Origin: Papilionanthe hookeriana x Papilionanthe teres
Taxonomy: Eukaryota; Streptophyta; Magnoliopsida; Asparagales; Orchidaceae
Assembly: GCA_022702705.1 (NCBI GenBank)
Contig: CM040432.1
Location: forward strand, 45,906,540 to 45,970,539
Direction: 5' to 3'
DNA: 64,000 bases
Of this stretch, positions 34,446 through 46,420 are shown in pieces (the stretch's first letter is position 1; each line of letters opens with the position of its first letter). The position numbers were made by a program, and so were the translations under genes. The notes below the pieces were generated by a model. It saw nothing but the letters and a program-made list of their open reading frames with translations. It did not search any database and was not told the DNA's origin.

Positions 34446-36256
34446 TTAATTGAAATTTTTGAAAGAGTTTAATAATTTGACTTTAGTTTAATGATTAAGT
34501 CTTTTAATATTTTGAATTTGAATTATCATTTTAATTAAGAGTTGAATATTAATGAGATGATTAATTTAGGGATTTTAAATTAAAGAATAAATCTCTTCCT
34601 AATAAATATCCCTTATTTTAATGATTCGATTTTATTATTCTTCCAAATTTAATCCATTATTTAATTAAAGTTTAATCATTTTGAAATTGTTTAATGGGTT
34701 TCTACCCTTTAATTATTTAAATTTCAATCATCCAAATCGATTAGGATCAAATATTTTACTTGTTAATTTTATTAAACCTAAAGTTTTAATTAAGGATTAA
34801 AGATTTTAATTCTTATTTTACCCTTTAAGCTTAATAATTTCATAACTCACTAAATTAAACTTAAATGAATTTGAAATTTTTATGTAACTTCACTCATATG
34901 TCAATAAAGACATGAGAGGAGAAAATGTGATTTTTTTTGTATTTAATTTATTTATATAATTATTTTTGGTGGAAAATAGAGATTTCAAGGAAAATTTGAT
35001 AACATGACCAAAGAAAGTTTAAATGTCCTTAGAAAGTCGGGGACATTCTAATGACCGGAGAAGCACTTGGACCAATTTTGGTGATTTTTTGAATTATATT
35101 ATTTTTATTATAATTATTTTTGAGTTTTGGAGTGTTAATTAATTTAAAAATAAAATAAATGTTGAAAAATGAATTTTATATTTTTCAAAAAATCTCTCGA
35201 TATCAAGGAAATGAGAGAATCAAATTTTGCAATTTTCTGATTTTTCTATGATTTATAATAATTATTTTAGTGAAAATGCTAGAAAATACATTTTTTTAAT
35301 TTTAAAATTACCCTAGGGCTTTAAAATTCAATATCTCACTAAATAGACCTAAGAAAAATGTAGGTTTGTTCCTAAGTGATTAAAATTCAAAATGTGACAT
35401 TTTGGTGAATTTTATTATTTTTGTGATTTTTATTATTTTTCAATTATTAAAAATATTAAAATATTATTAAAAATCAACTTTTTAGAAAATTGAAATTTTA
35501 ATTTTCTTAGGTTTCCCTGATATCGAGAGGCTCCAAAACCAATTTGGTGAATTTTTAAAAAGTATTTTAAAAGTTATGAATTTTTAAAAAAGTAAAGTTT
35601 AAAATGGCTAAGTGGCTTAATTAACCCAATTAGTGGGGTTAACCAAGTCCAATTGACCTCAAATTTTATGGTGGATTCCTCTGATCCTAAAGGTCAGTGG
35701 AGAATTGATTTCAAGTCAATTTGATGCACAGTTAACTCTAATTAATTAAAGACTATTTTGGGTGTTTAAGCGATTAGAAGTTAATACGATGAATTAACTC
35801 AAGTCCTATTTTTCCTAGAGTTCTCTGGTCATAAGGAACATCACCAAATATTTCTAGAATTTATTTCACAACATGCTAATTTTTGGAATTAAAAATACTC
35901 AAAACGGCAACATGCATTTGAAAAATAAATAACTTTTCACAGAGATGGCCTCGACCTTGGAAAATTCAGGGAATGTTCCCAAGTTCAGAGGCTTCAAAGC
36001 CCCTATGGTCTCATGCCATGGTGAATTGTATACATGCATGGAGAATTAAATGTATGCGAAGAGTAAATAAATTATAAAAAATAAAATACTTAATGAAATT
36101 AAATGATTTCTTTTCCACATTATTCTCCTCTGTTCACTGAGCGAGAGGGTATTTTTATTTTTATTTTTGTGATTTTTCTACACAAAGATATGGATTTTTG
36201 AAGTTTAGGGAATTAAATAAATAAGAAAATACCCTAATTTTTCATCCTGTTATCCA

Positions 36257-36430
36257 CCCCGCGGCGCCGGCGCATCCTCGGCGACTCAGAAAGGCCACGC
36301 GGCGCGCTCCCATTCGACGCCGCCGCAGGTCGGCAACCCGGGCCCCGCCGGTTCTCGCACCGTTTCTTGGTCAGACGCCGTACGGCGGATTCGTCCGCGC
36401 GTGTATTGAATGGACGTCATCCGTTCATCG
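36257..36430. other. GC-rich island inside the AT-rich LTR (copy 1)
   Basis: A sharp block of CG-rich sequence (GCGGCGCCGGCGC, CGGGCCCCGCCGG) within AT-rich flanks; the same block is at 56290-56450 in the other LTR. On the element strand it lies about 600 bp downstream of the TATTTAA box. It could be a leader-exon or promoter-type segment, possibly of captured origin; there is no clear reading frame. Confidence 0.6.
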
Positions 36431-37043
36431 TCCCCCAGTGTCCTCGCCTAGATGGCGAGTCCACACTAAATCCCTAATATCTCACTCGATACTCAATGGA
36501 TTTTCATGTTCTTATGCTCTATGGATTCGTCTTGAAGAGACGAACACATGTTTTATACGGCCAACATGCATTGAAACTAAGGCATTCGAAATGAAGAATC
36601 TCCGAAGCTCGGGATGGAGAGTTAGCTCATACCTTGGCTCGGAGAAGTGTGGCTTCAATGCGAGTTGTTGCACCTTCCGATTGGGTCCCAGCAAGCTCAG
36701 GATGGTCTCTGATGCAGTGAATTGTCTGGATATGATTTCGACAACCGTCACAAAGCAGAGGCTGGAGTGGCCCCAGGTGGCTTTGGAGATGGGGCTTTTG
36801 GTGGTGGACACCTTCCCTTGGTGCAGTGAAGGTGTAGAGCCATCAATTTGGGAATTGGCTCTTGTGGAGAAGTGTCCTGGTTTTTGGGCTAAAGTTTGAG
36901 CTCGAAATTGGGCTCGGCCCCAGAAGGAATTGGGGCTGGAATTCGGTGGGGATCGGGTGCTCTATGTGTAGAGTGATGCGGGTGATTTTTGGCGAGTTTC
37001 CTTAAGGTTTGTTTCGGCCCCTCTCATGGCCGAGAGGGGTGGG

Positions 37044-37051
37044 TTAAATAG
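37044..37051 (-). promoter_or_regulatory. TATA-like box in LTR copy 1
   Basis: The minus strand reads CTCCTATTTAACCC. The same motif, CTCCTATTTAAAC, is in LTR copy 2 at 57089-57097. It would give a U3 of ~2.4 kb and an R-U5 of ~3.6 kb. Confidence 0.4.
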
Positions 37052-39401
37052 GAGAGGGTGGAAGGCCTCTCGGAGGAGTTAGGGCTTGGGATCGGTACTC
37101 TGGTGAGGAGAAGATCAGCCATGGTGACCATGGGCATGGGGCGGCTCGGCAAGTGAGAATTTCAATGTTGGCTCACATGTGAGCTCTCGGCCATGGTGTT
37201 TTCCGGCGGCACAGTGGCCGGCCGACCGAGCAATGGTCACCATCTTGGTCGGTGGGTCGGGGCGGGGTTAGTGTAGGCGATTGAGGTTTGACATGTGTAA
37301 AGGAGTTTGATTTAAATGGAATGGGAGAAGGCTCACTTTGGCTTGGTTTGGGTCAACCCACCATTTTGGGCTTGGTGCACCCTTGAAAGCTCTGATTTTG
37401 GGCTAGAGAATCATTTAGGTCAGCTTAGAAGGAGTGGTGAAGTCTCAGCGTCCATGATGAGAATTATTTAAACATGGTTTGGTGTGTGACATGATTAAAG
37501 GTAAAAAAGGGTTAAAGGAGGTTTAAGAACCCCTCTTCTTGCCATAAATGGACTAATGACAAGTCAAAGCCCTCATGGCTTCATGTGGCTTGAGAATGAA
37601 ACTGTTCATGGCTTCATTTGGCCAGGAAAAGAGTTGATTTGTTTCATGAAAAGGGTTTTAAGAAATTTTTTGGTAATTTGATGGGAATTTGGATGAAGCT
37701 TCATTTGGGATAATTGATGATGATTTTAGGACTTAGGTAATGGATTTAATTAAATGGATGACAAATGGAGATGTCATGTGGGCTTTAGGGTAGATTTGGG
37801 CTTTTGAATTTTGAAGAAATGGGCTTTTAAGAAGGTTTAAGGAAGTGGGCTTTTAAGTTTAAGGATGTGTTCATGGATGGGAATTTTTGTAGAAGTTTGG
37901 GCCAAATAGTTGTTGGTTTTGGTTTAGGGATGTTTCATGAATAATTTGAAATAGATTTAGGGTGGTTTGGGTTTGAATTGGGTTGAATTTGGGTTTATTT
38001 GGTAAATGGGCCAATGTAGGTCGAATTAGGCTAACTTGGGCCAATGTTGGGCTAGGGTTGAAATTGATGTAAAATAAATGTTAAGAAATGTTTATGGGAG
38101 TGTTTCAAAGAGGTTTTGGCTTTGGTTGGGTTTTTATTTTTGAGGTTTGGGCCTATTTGGGTTAGATTTGGGTTTAGGTCAAAATTGGGCTTTTTGATTT
38201 TGGGTTGAATTTGAGTGGGGTTTGGGTCAAAATCTTGGGCAAATCATGTTAGTGTTTTGTTTATGAGGATGTTAAGGAAGGTTTAGAAAAGATTTGGGGT
38301 TAATTGGAGTTGAATTGGGTTAGTTTGGGCTAAGTTTGGGTCATGGGTCAGTGGGCTTTAAGGCAAAAGTGAGTGGATCAAATGTCAATCAAATTGGACT
38401 TGGTTGGTCTAAATTGGTATTGGGAATGTTGAATTGAAGTTTAGAATTGAATTGGACCAGAATTTGGGTCAATTGGATAGGTTTGGTTTAACGTTAGGTT
38501 CACTTTGGGTTAAAATGGGTCAATTTGGGGGTTTGACAAAAGTAGGGTAAATTGATAAAATTGGCCCATGGTGTAGTTGGATAAAATGAAATTGGGAATA
38601 TTTGAGATTTCCTGGAATTTTAAATTTTTGAATTTTGGATTTTTAGGCGAGAAGGATATTTTGGGTTATTTGGAGGGTATTGGGAGGTTTTCTTGGAATT
38701 TTTGGTATTTTTGGTATGGACGATCAATTTGAGTGATGTGGAGGTGTTTGGGATTGATTTTGGAAAATTTTAGGTAATTTTGGAAATTTTGCGAAAATTT
38801 GGAAGTAATTTGAGGTTTTGGGTAGGTTTAGTAGGTGTAGGGTCCGGGGGGTCAAAAATTGAAAATTTGGGAAATTGAAGATTGGGTGAATTTGAGTGGG
38901 GTGAAATCATTTGGTTGAGCCATGAAGCCATTTCAAGCCCATATGAGCCATGAAAGTACTCGTTGAGGCATTATTTTATGTTGTTCCTTTAACCACCTCT
39001 TAGCGAGGGCAGGGGTTAAGGACCATCCATGTGAATCACCTACATGAGTTAGGAGGTTAAGTTGGGTATGGGTGGTTTTAGGAGTGTGTGGGGGTGTAGT
39101 GTGTAGGTGTAGTGTAAGTCGGCCCCCTCACCGAGACCAAGCCACCCGGGGGCGAGTCCCAGGCCAAGGGTCACATAGGAACTCATCCTTTAAACTTCCA
39201 CATTTGATTTCGGCCCTCTAGGTGATTAGGGGTACATAGTCGAGTTTGTGGAGTTTGCGGGGAGTTTAGAAGTGGTTTGAATTTCTAAAAGGCGGGTCCC
39301 AAATTCCACAGTCCTCTAAGATAGTCGAAGGAAAACTGTAAGGCTAGATCCCCAAGCACTAAAAGAGAAGAAAGGAAGACCTCATCGAAATGAGGTCGAC
39401 A

Positions 39402-39764
39402 AATGGACCCCCAATAGGTGTGGTGGTGACGGAGCACACCGCGCGTATTGGTGTTGGCCACGAGCGATCAGCAAAACCAGCACGGATATCCCAGTGACGA
39501 ACTTGGGACGAGTAGAAGAGTTCTGGCCGGGGAGTGTCAAGTATATCTACGCGGCAGGAGATTCTTGAACTCTCGGCGGGGAAAGGAAAAGGAGGTGAAT
39601 CCCAAATCACATGATGCAGGGAATTTCGACTTAGATTTTATTTTGTTTCGATTTAAGCTTTGATGTGTGAGTTTAAATTTTAGTTTGGAGTTTCAATTTA
39701 GATTGAAGTTTGTCGAAATTAATTTGAAGGATTTGATTTGAAATGAAAATTGGAATTAGGGTTT
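39402..39764 (-). other. Polypurine tract and 3' spacer of element A
   Basis: On the minus strand CCTATTGGGGGTCCATT lies directly before the LTR start TGTCGACC and fits a polypurine tract (39402-39418). The rest to 39764 contains no supported gene. Confidence 0.6.
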
Positions 39765-40790
39765 TAGATGTAACATCTTCAACCTCGAAAGAAAATTGAA
39801 TTGATTAGATTGAATCGTTGCGATGAGAAGAAATCTCGAGCAATGCGGTGTTGGATGTAAAATCCTTAACCTCGAGAGTTTGATTTTGATGTATTTCATT
39901 GCGATAGGGAAATGATCCACAAACGATGCGATCTTAGATGTAAAATCCTCGACCCAAAGGTTTGGTTTGATGTATTTCGGTACGATAGGGAAAGAATCCT
40001 AAAGCGGTGCGGTCTTGGATGTAAAATCCTCGACCCAAAAGTTGAATTTTGATGTATTTCAGTGCAATAGGAAAAGAATCCTAGCGGTGCGGTCTTGGAT
40101 GTAAAATCCTCGACCCCAGTTTGATTTGATGTATTTCGGTGCAATAGGAAAGAATCTAGCGAGTGCGGTCTTGGATGTAAAATCCTCGACCCAAAGTTTT
40201 GAATTTTGATGTATTTCGGTGCGATAGGAAGAGAATCCTAAGCGGTGCGATCTTGGATGTAAAATCCTCGACCCAAAGTTTGAATTTTGATGTATTTCGG
40301 TCACATTAGGAAGAGAATCCTAAAGCGGTCACGGTCAGATGTAAAATCCTCGACCCAAAGTTTTGAATTTTGATGTGTTCGGTGCAATAGGAAGAGAATC
40401 CTAAAGCGATGCGATCTTGGATGTAAAATCCTCGACCCAAAGTTTTTGAATTTTGGTGTATTTCGGTCTGATAGGAAGAGAATCCTAAAGCGGTGCGGGT
40501 CTTGGATGTAAAATCCTCGACCCAAAAGTTTTGAATTTTGGTGTATTTCGGTGCAATAGGGAAGAGAATCCTAAAGCGGTGCGGTCTTGGATGTAAAATC
40601 TCGGCCAAAAGTTTTGAATTTTGATGTATTTCGGTATGATAGGAAGAGAATCCTAAAGCGGTGCGGTCTTGGATGTAAAATCCTCGACCCAAAAGTTTTG
40701 AATTTTGATGTATTTCGGTGCAATAGGAAGAGAATCCTAGCGGTGCGATCTTGGATGTAAAATCCTCTGACAAAAGTTTTGAATTTGATT
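39765..40790 (-). repeat. Tandem array, ~83-bp unit, about 12-13 copies (element A)
   Basis: The unit includes 'ggatgtaaaatcctcgaccc', 'aaagttttgaattttgatgt', 'atttcggtgcgatagg' and 'gagaatcctaaagcggtgcg'. Copies differ mostly by 1-3 base indels. Because the unit is close to a multiple of three in places, long false ORFs with periodic peptides appear. The same array in inverted orientation is at 62970-64000. It matches the satellite-like arrays known in the 3' regions of Tat/Ogre elements. Confidence 0.9.
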
Positions 40791-41130
40791 TGATTGAGAC
40801 TTGAAATGCAGAAGATTGAATTTGAGATTTGGAAGGATGAGTTTGAACTCGATTGAAACTTGATTTAAGATTTGATTTGAAATTTGAAAGATCGAGTTTG
40901 AAACTTGATCGAGATTGGATTTGGATTTTGATTGAGAATTTGATTTGAGATTTGGGAAGATCAAATTTGAAATTTGATCGAGAGTCGATTTGGAATTTGA
41001 TTGAGAATTTGATTTGAGATTTAAATCCAATTTGAAATTTGATCGAGTGGATTTGGAATTTGATTGAGAATTTGATTTTGAAGTTTGGAAGGATGGAATT
41101 TGATTTTGAAGTTGATTTCGTTTATCTTTT
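40791..41130 (-). repeat. Second degenerate repeat next to the array
   Basis: Variants of 'gatttggaatttgattgaga' and 'gaaacttgatcgag' recur about every 60-65 bp. The inverted counterpart is at 62740-62960. From 41131 to 41552 no gene is seen. Confidence 0.7.
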
Positions 41131-41552
41131 AATGGTTCAAATTTTATTTTGTTGTTTATTTAATGTTAAATTGTGAACTTGGTGTTTTGTCATTTTCGGA
41201 TTTTTTTAGAAAGTTTTCTTTTATTCTCTTTTTCTTTTCTGTTCTTTGTTCGAAGTTCATTTAACTTTAATGGCGTTTCCCAATCAATTTGCACAAAAAG
41301 AGTGAAGGCCAAAACGTGACATGGTCACTTTCATTCCAATCATGTTAATACGTGTTACAACTCGATGGAATATATTTCATACAATGCATGTAGACTGGCT
41401 TGTTTGTGTATGAATGGTGATCCATCAAAAGAATCATCTGTCAAAAATCCATATCTGAATAGTGAGGTACATGGTCAATAACATCACCTTCCAAGCCATC
41501 CGCACGGATGCGAATTTGGATGTACATTGGAGGTGTGATATTTCTATGTAAC

Positions 41553-42978
41553 TCGCGGCTCGTAAGCGGAGGTTCTGCAGCTGCGGATGCAGTTTGGAAA
41601 TGGTAAGGTATTTTACTTTGTCGTCCATCCTCTGGCGTGGCGAGATTCGCTCCACGCTTACACAGTATGCAATGCTGCGATATACGCTCCGTTACCTTGC
41701 GGTATCATGACGGAACCCATAGGTAAGGTATCTTTCTTGGCCCCTCGGGGCTACCCGGGCTGTCCGGAGGTCGGATCCGAACATGATGTTACACTCATTC
41801 GAAAGAGACCGTGCGAAGGTCGACGAAGTCGTGGTGATCAATATGTGGGGGTATGCGGTCACCTGTTTGTAGATGTTGATAATGCGAGTTTATTGGGTAT
41901 GCAATACGCGCGTTACCCTCCATGTTATCAATCTTTACCATTCTCTTGATAGCTAATGGCATCGGATCACGCAGCGACGAAGTATTCCGGTGGGTTCCTT
42001 TTGTCTTGACAAGTTGTAGCGGCATCCGCATTGTATTGTGATTCTTCCTTTCCACCGGCATCCATCTCGAGGTTCGAGTATGTGTTTTTCCCTCGGGCGC
42101 TGCTCGGCCATTTCTTTTCGGATCCGGATACGGTCCACGATTTGTTGTTGTTCATACTGCGAGAATACGTCGGTGTGTGTAGCTCGGGGCCTTCTAGTAT
42201 GTTGATTCTTCTTCCTTTAATTCTCTCGAAGTATTCGGATTTTCTTTTTGACATTACGCATCCTCTCCGGCTCGTATTCCGGAATGATCTGAGATGGCGA
42301 GGCCTTGTGACATATTGTGGGATATATGGTTCAATCCTTCACGTTCCCACACGCCACCTCGGCTCCTCGGGGATGATGTACGTCGGGACATCCCGGGGTT
42401 GCTTACACGGCAAGGTCATGCATTGCGGTGGTTACATCCGGTGGCGTGGTAGCCTTCTTTCTTCGATCTTGGAGATTTCCCCAAGTTCTTCTGTTATTCT
42501 AGGAGTGGCCTCCTTTCTTCGGGTTCACAGTGAGCCGGTGTCCTTGAAATGTAGTGCGCGTGTGGTATCTCGTCGCGGCCAGTCGCGGCTAGTTTTGTTA
42601 ACATTTTACGGATGCGGCGATTCTTATTTCTTCGTTGCGTGGGTACAGCGAGTAGCCCTCCGAACTGGCAGATCTGCGGGGCGCGGCGGTGACAAGCACG
42701 CCTCCATTTGTAGTGACTACGGACTTCATTTTCTTGTCTTCTTCGGTGTTTTGCTTTTCTTTTCTTGTTGTTGGATTGGTGGCTTAGGCCGCCGCTCATC
42801 CTTGTACGTCGGGCGAGTTCTTCTCGATTAGCGGGACCCCGGTCACTTTCCTCGTCTTGTAGGCTGTGGTGCGAAGTACGAGTCAATCTCGATTATCGCT
42901 CCATCTTTCACCCTCTTTTCATCGAGTGCGAGGCTTACGCCATTCTTAAAGTTCAAGACAATGCTTGGATTCTGACAT
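41553..42978 (-). pseudogene. AlkB-like 2OG/Fe(II) dioxygenase carried by element A (ALKBH9/10-like)
   Basis: Proteins of this group remove methyl groups, notably N6-methyladenosine, from RNA. The start at 42978 follows a CTACAG acceptor by three bases. A variable, basic N-terminal part (SNNKKRKA, QRNKNRRIRKMLTKL, 42494-42886) leads to the domain: EYFERIKGRRINILEG (~42190-42240), KGRITIQCGC (~42020-42050), and HYQHLQTGDRIPPHIDHHDF (HID at 41837-41845) with the H-x-D iron ligands in frame. Around the distal His two bases are missing compared with copy B, so that ligand is lost as written. The end is set by the copy B stop, which reads CGA here. There are many frameshifts. A long open frame on the opposite strand is a shadow. 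Confidence 0.85.
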
Positions 42979-42981
42979 TTC

Positions 42982-43010
42982 CTGTAGACAAGGAAAGGAT
43001 CGGTACAATA
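42982..43010 (-). promoter_or_regulatory. Splice-acceptor-like site before the AlkB-like gene (A)
   Basis: The minus strand reads GATCCTTTCCTTGTCTACAG then GAAATG. Copy B has the matching TTTTCCTTGTCTTTTCGCAG then GGAAATG. The pyrimidine tract and AG are kept in both. From here to the integrase stop at 43258 there is no other gene. Confidence 0.55.
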
Positions 43011-43257
43011 CTAAGAAACAAAGAACATTAAGAAAATGTTTATTAAAGATACATTTTTTATTATTCTTATATTTTGAAATTTAACGAGGAATGAAGTAAG
43101 ATAAGATGATGAAGATTTTGATTTGGAAAACGAGAAAACTTAATTATCATGACTTTATTTATTTTAACACATTTTATTATTTTTTGGGTTCGGACCCGAT
43201 CATAAGTAATTACTTCGCCGTGTTTCTTAGGGATGAAGATTTCATTCCTTCGAAACA

Positions 43258-44330
43258 TCAGGTAGCGTAATACTTTTTCAAGTATCGTCCCGTTGATTGG
43301 AAGCATAATATCGTTCTCCACAGCGATTCAGGCGGTAGGAACCTCACGGGTATCTTGCTTGACCTGAACGGTCCTTCCCGAGTGGGTTGGAATTTTCCTC
43401 CTATCTTGCGGTGTGCGAATAGGTCTCTTGAGAAGCTTGAGAACTAAATCACCAACTTTGAAGGTTCTTGGGCGGACCGGTTGTCATGGGTTTGAACCAT
43501 CTTAGCTTGATATAGTTCTAAATTCTTCTTGTTGCCAAGTCTTTTCCCTTCCGAAGCTTTCTAATTCTTCGAGTCGTAATCGGCGTTTTCTTCTGTCGTG
43601 ATCTTATTTGCAATTACAATTCGAGTGAAGGAAGCTGAACCTCTAAGGTAACAACTGCATAGGACCCATACACCGAGCGTAAGTGTAGCTTGAGTAGGGG
43701 TTTGAAAGGTTGTCGGTAGGCCCATGGAGCTTCTATGATTTCTCGTGCAATTTCTCTTATTATCGTCCGGGGTTTTCTTTAAGATTTGAACGAGTTTTAT
43801 TAAAAGCCTCGGCAAGACCGTTTGCTCTTGGGTAGTAAATTGTCGAGTATCGCCGGTCGATTCCGTGTCTCTGACAAATTGTTGATTTGTGTGCTTCGAA
43901 TGCGGCCGTTATACGAGATGATCTGCGCGGCACTCACGTAGGTAGACGACTTGGTTCTTGAAAAGCATGGCACGTGGTGTGCTTTTACTTCTCTAAGTGG
44001 AAGCGCACGCCCACTTGGAAAATGTCTATGTATGAGGAATGAAACGATGTCCTTTCGAAGATGGTGGTTATCGGACCCCTTATGTACGTGCCCCGACATT
44101 CGAATGGCCACGACGCGGTGTCGGGTGTAGCACATTGGAGGTTGGTGTAGAACCCACTCCGTGCACTTGGCATTGATGGCCGGCTCTTGGCGTTTCATGC
44201 GGTCGGTCATCATCGAGGCCGGTAGTACCCCTAGTCTTTTAATTTTCATCTTCATTTTTGGACCCGGCTTGTGAGCGCCACGAGTCTGAATGCACCTCTT
44301 TAACAATTTCACGGGCCTCGGACCCGCTTA
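43258..44330 (-). pseudogene. Integrase of element A
   Basis: It ends at 43258 with a TGA after a segment shared with copy B (KYYAT). Readable pieces in 43800-44312 include MKMKIKRLGVLPA at the zinc-finger side and LPLREVKAHHV after the first catalytic Asp region; the DNG and E motifs are best read in copy B. At least six small indels break the frame. It aligns in inverted orientation with 59467-60504. Confidence 0.8.
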
Positions 44331-44759
44331 GGCACCTTAGCCACATTTGATCAAAAGACCTTAAGTATAATGTGTTGTTTATTAATGCGTAGGACGAGTT
44401 CTTTTCTTGATCGATGGGCTAGCGACCTATCGTCACAGTAGCCTCTGTTTGCGAGTGATGCTATCAAATGGTACATCGCCAATCTTCGTGATTTTAAATT
44501 CTGCTTGCCGTGATTCTTTTTCTTTTTCGATTTGTGTATGTGTCTATATCAAAGTTTGTGATAGGACCTGACGTCAGGTAATGACACTTCCTTTGATTCA
44601 TCTTGCAAACGGGCGGAAATTCTTTTGCGAGACGGGGAGTCGCTTGTCTGCTAAAGCATTCTCTTTTCTAAATTTTGTAGATTGTCACATTTGGAATGCG
44701 ATTTCCAACAGGCACATGTAATGCGGAAGTATTGTTCGAGTCTTAGTTTAAAAATCCTG

Positions 44760-46420
44760 TATTGTCCGTGATACATTGAATGATTAAGCGCGAATCCCCG
44801 TAGATGTTGATGTCTGTTATCCCAATTTGAATAGTTAATTCCGGTCCGTTATGAGGGCCTCGTATTACGCTTCGTTGTTTGTACACGGTTACGTCAAGTG
44901 GTAGGAGTATCTTAACATCCCCCGCTCGGTGTTATAAAGATTAGCCCGATTCTGCCCTTCACAGGAACCCCTTTATCACTTGCGATTCTTCGTCTTTGTG
45001 TCTTGAAGATGCTCGCGTCCAATCTGATTCCCAACGTCGATCATCGGGGTCTTCTAGGCTCATTATTTGTTCATGCAGCGGATCGTCATTGAGAGGAGAT
45101 TCGGCCGGCAAAGTGTCTTTGCGGAAGTACGCTAAGACTTGTCCCTTTACGGCACGCGAGAGGCACGAAAGTTATATCGAATTGCAATATCATTGACCAT
45201 GCAGCAAGAGTACGCCGGAAAGTGTTGGACGAGTCATCGAAGTGTGCAATGGATTAAACTTCGAAATCAAGTTGACCTTATGAGAAAGCATGTAGTGCTG
45301 AGCTTTTGAGCGGCGAATCGAGCCAAACAATGCTTTTCAATTGCGGGATACCTTACTTCGTCGGGAGTAAACGACGGCTTAAGTAGTAAAGAGCATTTTC
45401 TTTACCCTCATCATTGACCTGGGCTAACGAGGACGCTCGAGAGAGTCGTCTAAAGCCGCGGTGTAAAGTATCGGCCCAGTCACACTGAGGCTTGGGGCTG
45501 TAAGACGGAGATTGTCATTAAATATTGTTTAATGTCTTCGAAGGCCTTACGGCATTTCTCTTCCCAAATAAATTTGGCGTCCTTTTTAACTAGTGCCGAG
45601 AAAGGCCGAGCACCTACACGACGAGGTTTTTGAGATAAAGCGTCGAAGATATGCCGGCTTCATGAAAAGATCGTAGTTGTTTTAAGGTTTTGGGAGGCGG
45701 CATTTCTAGGGTAGCTTTAATCTTCTCGGATCGATTTCAATTCCACGATGTCGGACGACGAATCCACACAGAATTTCCCGGAGGTGGCAGAAGGCGCATT
45801 TTAAGGGATTCATCTTAAGGTTAAATTGTCTTAATCGTTCGAAAACAATTATCGAATCATACGGGTGGTTTTCCTTTACTTTGCTTTTGATGACGACATC
45901 GTCACGTAGCATTCGACTTGATTGTGGATGAGATCATCAAAAATTCTTGTCATTGCTCTTTGGTAAGTTATCTGCGTTCTTCGGTCCGAATGGCATCACC
46001 GTGTAGCAAAATACTCCGATCGGCGTTCGAATCTTTTGTAAGCTTCATCTTCTTGGAGCCATTTGTAGTTTCTGTCTGAGATCCATCTTATCGAATGAGA
46101 ATATTTCATGTGTCGAAGCAATATCGATCATCGATTCTGGAATCGGTAGAGGAATTCATCTTTTGGACATGCTTGTTTAAATCTGCGAAGTCCACACAAA
46201 TTACGATACGACCATTCTTCTTTCGGCGGCACTACGTTGGCTAGCCAAGACGGGTATTGTTCTTCACGGACAAATTTAGCGTCTATTAGCTTTTTAACCC
46301 GGTATGACTTGTTGTTCGATTTCTAAAGACGCATTCTTCTGGGACCTTGTCATGTTGCGGGACAAGTAGGATCCTCACAACATGGTGCAGCCTACGAAGG
46401 TTAATCCTGGCATTTCATCG
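44760..46420 (-). pseudogene. Reverse transcriptase, RNase H and second RNase H of element A
   Basis: The RT lead-in FKDRFAWSYDEMPGL (~46385-46440) is typical of the Tat lineage. The palm is present in pieces: QRAMTRIFDDLIH (~45925-45960), RDDVVIKSKVKENHPYD (45706-45912), where the Y-x-D-D box is disturbed by an indel, and FNLKMNPLKCAF. Gypsy RNase H pieces follow near 45200-45500. A second, archaeal-type RNase H is indicated by RIGLIFITP (~44930-44960), NNEA-x-YEAL (~44865) and NIYGDS (~44800). The dual RNase H is diagnostic of Tat/Ogre. No long frame survives. Confidence 0.75.

Larger units (their letters stand above)
33424..39401 (-). repeat. 3' LTR of element A (~6.0 kb)
   Basis: Aligned by eye with 53473-59466 along its length; both share TTTATCATGCAAGAAAAAAT at the inner end and a GAGGTC(A/G)ACA terminus. 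On the element strand the LTR begins TGTCGACCTCAT. It contains an (AATTT)n tract, a GC-rich island, a TATTTAA box and a G/T-rich half (37300-38950). The two copies differ by many 1-5 bp indels and CAG/CGG-type changes. No convincing gene lies inside; an apparent 153-codon frame at 36438-36899 is not kept in the other copy. Confidence 0.85.

Noticed and set aside
36438..36899. 153-codon open frame in LTR copy 1
   Set aside because: The matching region of LTR copy 2 (56444-56965) breaks it into different frames, and no domain is recognised.
39896..40773. Several open frames with periodic peptides on the minus strand
   Set aside because: They are translations of the 83-bp tandem array; frame and peptide change with each unit indel.
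42031..42831. 266-codon open frame on the plus strand inside element A
   Set aside because: It is antisense to the AlkB-like gene. The sense strand carries the conserved dioxygenase motifs, and the antisense frame is shorter and altered in copy B.
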